Assembly: GCA_964399345.1 (NCBI GenBank)
Contig: CAYNQE010000011.1
Coordinates: 1-14,740, forward strand
Direction: 5' to 3'
DNA: 14,740 bases
Source: UBA2100 sp964399345
GTDB taxonomy: Bacteria > Patescibacteriota > Minisyncoccia > Phycocordibacterales > UBA2100
Below, in pieces: positions 13,066 through 14,740 of the stretch (position 1 is the stretch's first letter; every line of letters begins with the position of its first letter). The notes beneath the pieces were generated by a model that worked only from the letters and a program-made list of their open reading frames with translations, had not been told where the DNA came from and made no database searches. The translations under genes and the position numbers were made by a program.

Positions 13066-13419
13066 ATGTCAGCACGAATGCGGGTAAACCGCTCACACAC
13101 CGGCAATCGCCGTTCACACCACGCCCTAAAGGAACCACGTCTTTCAACGTGTGCTAAGTGTAGTGCACAACACCTACGTCACCGTATGTGTCCTGAATGT
13201 GGTAACTACAAAGGTCGCGAAGTTATCGACGTTGCAGGAAAGAAAGCAGCCCGAATGCTAAAACGAACTGAAAAGATAAAAGCACTAGGGGAGGAAGAAA
13301 CTGTAAACGAAGAAGAAATTCACGAAGAAGTGAAGGATGAAAATCTAAAGAAAGAAGGAAAGAAGAAAGCAGCCGCAGTAAAGAAACCAAAGAAATCAGA
13401 AGCGAAGAAAGAAAAGTAA
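13066..13419 (+). CDS. rpmF: Large-subunit ribosomal protein L32 (bL32) with charged C-terminal tail
   Basis: Structural protein of the 50S subunit. Residues 1-55 are a standard L32: RVNRSHTGNRRSHHALKEP, then a zinc-ribbon with C29-x2-C32 and C42-x2-C45, then GNYKGREVID. The usual protein stops near residue 57-60, but this one continues to 117. It adds an acidic part (EEETVNEEEIHEEVKDE) and then a Lys/Ala-rich part (KKEGKKKAAAVKKPKKSE). Such tails are seen on some ribosomal proteins of reduced bacteria; the function is unknown. All four zinc ligands are kept. It is followed by its own terminator. Confidence 0.95.
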   Translation: MSARMRVNRSHTGNRRSHHALKEPRLSTCAKCSAQHLRHRMCPECGNYKGREVIDVAGKKAARMLKRTEKIKALGEEETVNEEEIHEEVKDENLKKEGKKKAAAVKKPKKSEAKKEK

Positions 13420-13420
13420 A

Positions 13421-13451
13421 AGCAATACACACCCTCGGTGTGTATTTTGCT
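13421..13451 (+). terminator. Intrinsic terminator after rpmF
   Basis: AATACACACC CTC GGTGTGTATT with TTTTGCT behind it; the flanks AGCAA/TTGCT extend the symmetry. It lies 1 nt after the rpmF stop. Confidence 0.8.
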
Positions 13452-13473
13452 ACCGCCCTCATGTTAAACTTTA

Positions 13474-13479
13474 AATAAT
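13474..13479 (+). promoter_or_regulatory. -10 box of nusB-nudix
   Basis: AATAAT ends 8 nt before the ATG at 13488; no good -35 and no SD. This is the same spacing as at rnhB, dnaE and rpmF, so again a leaderless start. Confidence 0.45.
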
Positions 13480-13487
13480 CTGTTCTT

Positions 13488-14384
13488 ATGTCAAACCGGC
13501 ACACCGCAAGATCCATTGTTCTTCAAACTCTATTCGAGCTCGACTCGGACGGAATGGATAAGACTCGTGCCGAAGAGATTCTCGTAAATAATGCAAGTGA
13601 ATTTGCACCAAACTCAAATCTGTTTCCATTTATGAAACAGCTTCTTGATACTACACTTCAAAAACAATCAGAGATTGACGCAATTATAGAAAAAGCAGCA
13701 CCAGAGTGGCCTTTGGATAAGATTGCCGTAACTGATCGTAATGTACTGCGTATGGGGCTTTCTGAATTACTATATTCTGATCGGGAACAGGTGCCTCCCA
13801 AGGTTGCAATCAATGAGGCAATTGAATTAGCTAAAGAATTCGGTGGAGAATCTAGCGGCCGATTTATAAACGGAGTTCTAGGTGCCGTTTACAAAGAAAT
13901 GGGAGAACCAGGCAAGGATCAATCCGCAAAAAAAAAGCAGATAGCTGAGGAAGACATGCGAGTTGAAGAACTCGTAGGTGCTGTGGTTTATTCAAAAGAC
14001 GAAAATGGGGAACTCTATGTAGCACTTGTTCACGATGTATTTGGACACTGGACACTATGTAAAGGAAAGCTTAAGGAAGGGGAAGACTCTAAGACTGGGA
14101 CAATTCGTAAAGTTCAAGAAGAAATTGGACTAACTACTGAGGTTGAAGACGAACTTGGAGAGAATACATATATTGCATCAGACCCGGAAGATGGAAAGAA
14201 GAAACGTCACGGTGTGTACTATCTAGTTAAAGCACCTTTTGATGAGCTTTCTCTTAAGAGTGAAGGTGGATTGGATGATGCTCAGTGGTTTAAATTGGCT
14301 AACATCATTGATTTAAACTTCTACGACGATATATTGCCTGTAATAACACGCGCCGTTAATATTCTGGCGCAACACCGGTCTTAA
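13488..14384 (+). CDS. nusB: NusB antitermination factor fused to a Nudix hydrolase domain
   Basis: 298 aa, about twice the size of NusB. Residues 1-138 are NusB: RHTARSIVLQTLFELDSDG at the N-terminus, DRNVLRMGLSELLY and PPKVAINEAIELAKEFGG with the final GRFINGVLGAVYKE. NusB binds boxA RNA with NusE/S10 in rRNA antitermination. A short Lys-rich linker (140-155) leads into a Nudix domain (160-298) with a Nudix box at 193-215: G193, E199, R207, E211, E212, G214. Residue 208 is Lys where the consensus has Glu, but the metal-binding EE pair is kept. The domain resembles Ap4A-type hydrolases. The linker codons contain an A9 run (13928-13936). An internal in-frame ATG at 13956, preceded by GAGG, could start the Nudix part alone. 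Confidence 0.93.
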   Translation: MSNRHTARSIVLQTLFELDSDGMDKTRAEEILVNNASEFAPNSNLFPFMKQLLDTTLQKQSEIDAIIEKAAPEWPLDKIAVTDRNVLRMGLSELLYSDREQVPPKVAINEAIELAKEFGGESSGRFINGVLGAVYKEMGEPGKDQSAKKKQIAEEDMRVEELVGAVVYSKDENGELYVALVHDVFGHWTLCKGKLKEGEDSKTGTIRKVQEEIGLTTEVEDELGENTYIASDPEDGKKKRHGVYYLVKAPFDELSLKSEGGLDDAQWFKLANIIDLNFYDDILPVITRAVNILAQHRS

Positions 14385-14393
14385 TGGTATTTT
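14385..14393 (+). promoter_or_regulatory. Possible extended -10 element for rnc
   Basis: TGG TATTTT lies in the 15-nt gap and ends 6 nt before the ATG at 14400. Weak, but it matches the leaderless pattern of this region; co-transcription with nusB is the alternative. Confidence 0.3.
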
Positions 14394-14399
14394 TTTAAA

Positions 14400-14740
14400 A
14401 TGAAAGATTTTTCAGAATTTGAGAAAAGAACAGGATTTTCATTTAAGAACAAACAGTTAATACAAACAGCGTTTACGCACCGTTCGTATTTAAATGAGAA
14501 TCGTGGAGAGGTTAAGGAGCACAACGAGCGCCTAGAGTTTTTGGGTGATGCTGTTATGGAATTAATCATTACAGACTTTCTCTTCCAAAAATACCAAGAT
14601 AGACCCGAAGGGGAATTGACTGCCTTTCGAGCGTCACTGGTAAACACAGTTAGTATTTCAGAATCTGCATCTAAATTAGGAATGAATGATTTCCTTCTTC
14701 TCTCGAGAGGTGAGGCCAAAGATACAGGACGCGCACGTCA
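14400..14740 (+). CDS. rnc: Ribonuclease III, 3' end cut off by the window
   Basis: Cleaves double-stranded RNA in rRNA precursors and mRNAs. 113 complete codons are visible. The signature NERLEFLGDAV (residues 42-52) carries the catalytic E46 and D50. The upstream FTHRSYLNE helix and the downstream LTAFRASLVN region match the family. The second metal site and the dsRNA-binding domain would lie beyond the window. It starts 15 nt after the nusB-nudix stop with no SD. The rpmF-nusB-rnc order groups translation, antitermination and rRNA processing. Confidence 0.95.
   Translation, partial: MKDFSEFEKRTGFSFKNKQLIQTAFTHRSYLNENRGEVKEHNERLEFLGDAVMELIITDFLFQKYQDRPEGELTAFRASLVNTVSISESASKLGMNDFLLLSRGEAKDTGRAR

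Noticed and set aside
13488..14384. NusB-Nudix fusion as a frameshift error joining two genes
   Set aside because: The frame is continuous in the given sequence and the A9 run is read in frame; an error would have had to restore rather than break the frame. Read-level checks remain useful because of the homopolymer.

Overview
The window reads as a chromosomal fragment of a small-genome bacterium, most likely a member of Candidatus Patescibacteria (CPR), perhaps Parcubacteria-like. This is an inference from gene content and form. The threonyl-tRNA synthetase is stripped of its TGS and editing domains, ribosomal protein L32 carries a long charged tail, NusB is fused to a Nudix domain, DnaE is short and intein-bearing, and a non-classical sortase occurs with a VPYTG substrate. 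Most housekeeping genes here lack a Shine-Dalgarno (SD) sequence and have a -10 box only 6-12 nt before the ATG, as expected for leaderless or near-leaderless mRNAs.

Layout. (1) 1-1174: a partial membrane-anchored protein on the minus strand, divergent from a sortase. (2) About 1180-4490: five small unrecognised or loosely recognised genes for membrane, secreted or basic proteins, including an SPFH/band-7-like protein. They have strong SD sequences, hairpin terminators, elaborate inverted repeats and visibly higher GC, and look like an island with its own expression grammar. (3) 4559-5601: a repeat-rich surface protein with a signal peptide and a C-terminal VPYTG sorting signal, the probable substrate of the sortase. 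(4) 5603-7006: thrS (minus) behind a T-box riboswitch whose T-box sequence, antiterminator and terminator can all be read. (5) About 7007-7375: a gene-free, hairpin-rich stretch ending in a strong intrinsic terminator, a candidate structured RNA on the plus strand that I cannot assign to a family. (6) 7367-11824: dnaE (minus), interrupted by a 430-residue LAGLIDADG intein between K and S of the conserved GFNKSHS segment. (7) 11873-13026: rnhB and a RelB/YafQ-type toxin-antitoxin pair. (8) 13066-14740: rpmF (L32 with tail), the nusB-nudix fusion, and the 5' part of rnc.

Functionally, the housekeeping genes cover replication and repair (DnaE, RNase HII), translation (ThrRS, L32) and RNA processing or antitermination (NusB, RNase III). 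The sortase and the repeat protein form a cell-surface display pair. The most notable points are: an A9 tract exactly at the NusB/Nudix junction where either alternative frame stops within a few codons, just before an in-frame ATG; the T-box on thrS in an apparent CPR genome; the unassigned structured RNA; and the two contrasting translation-initiation grammars.
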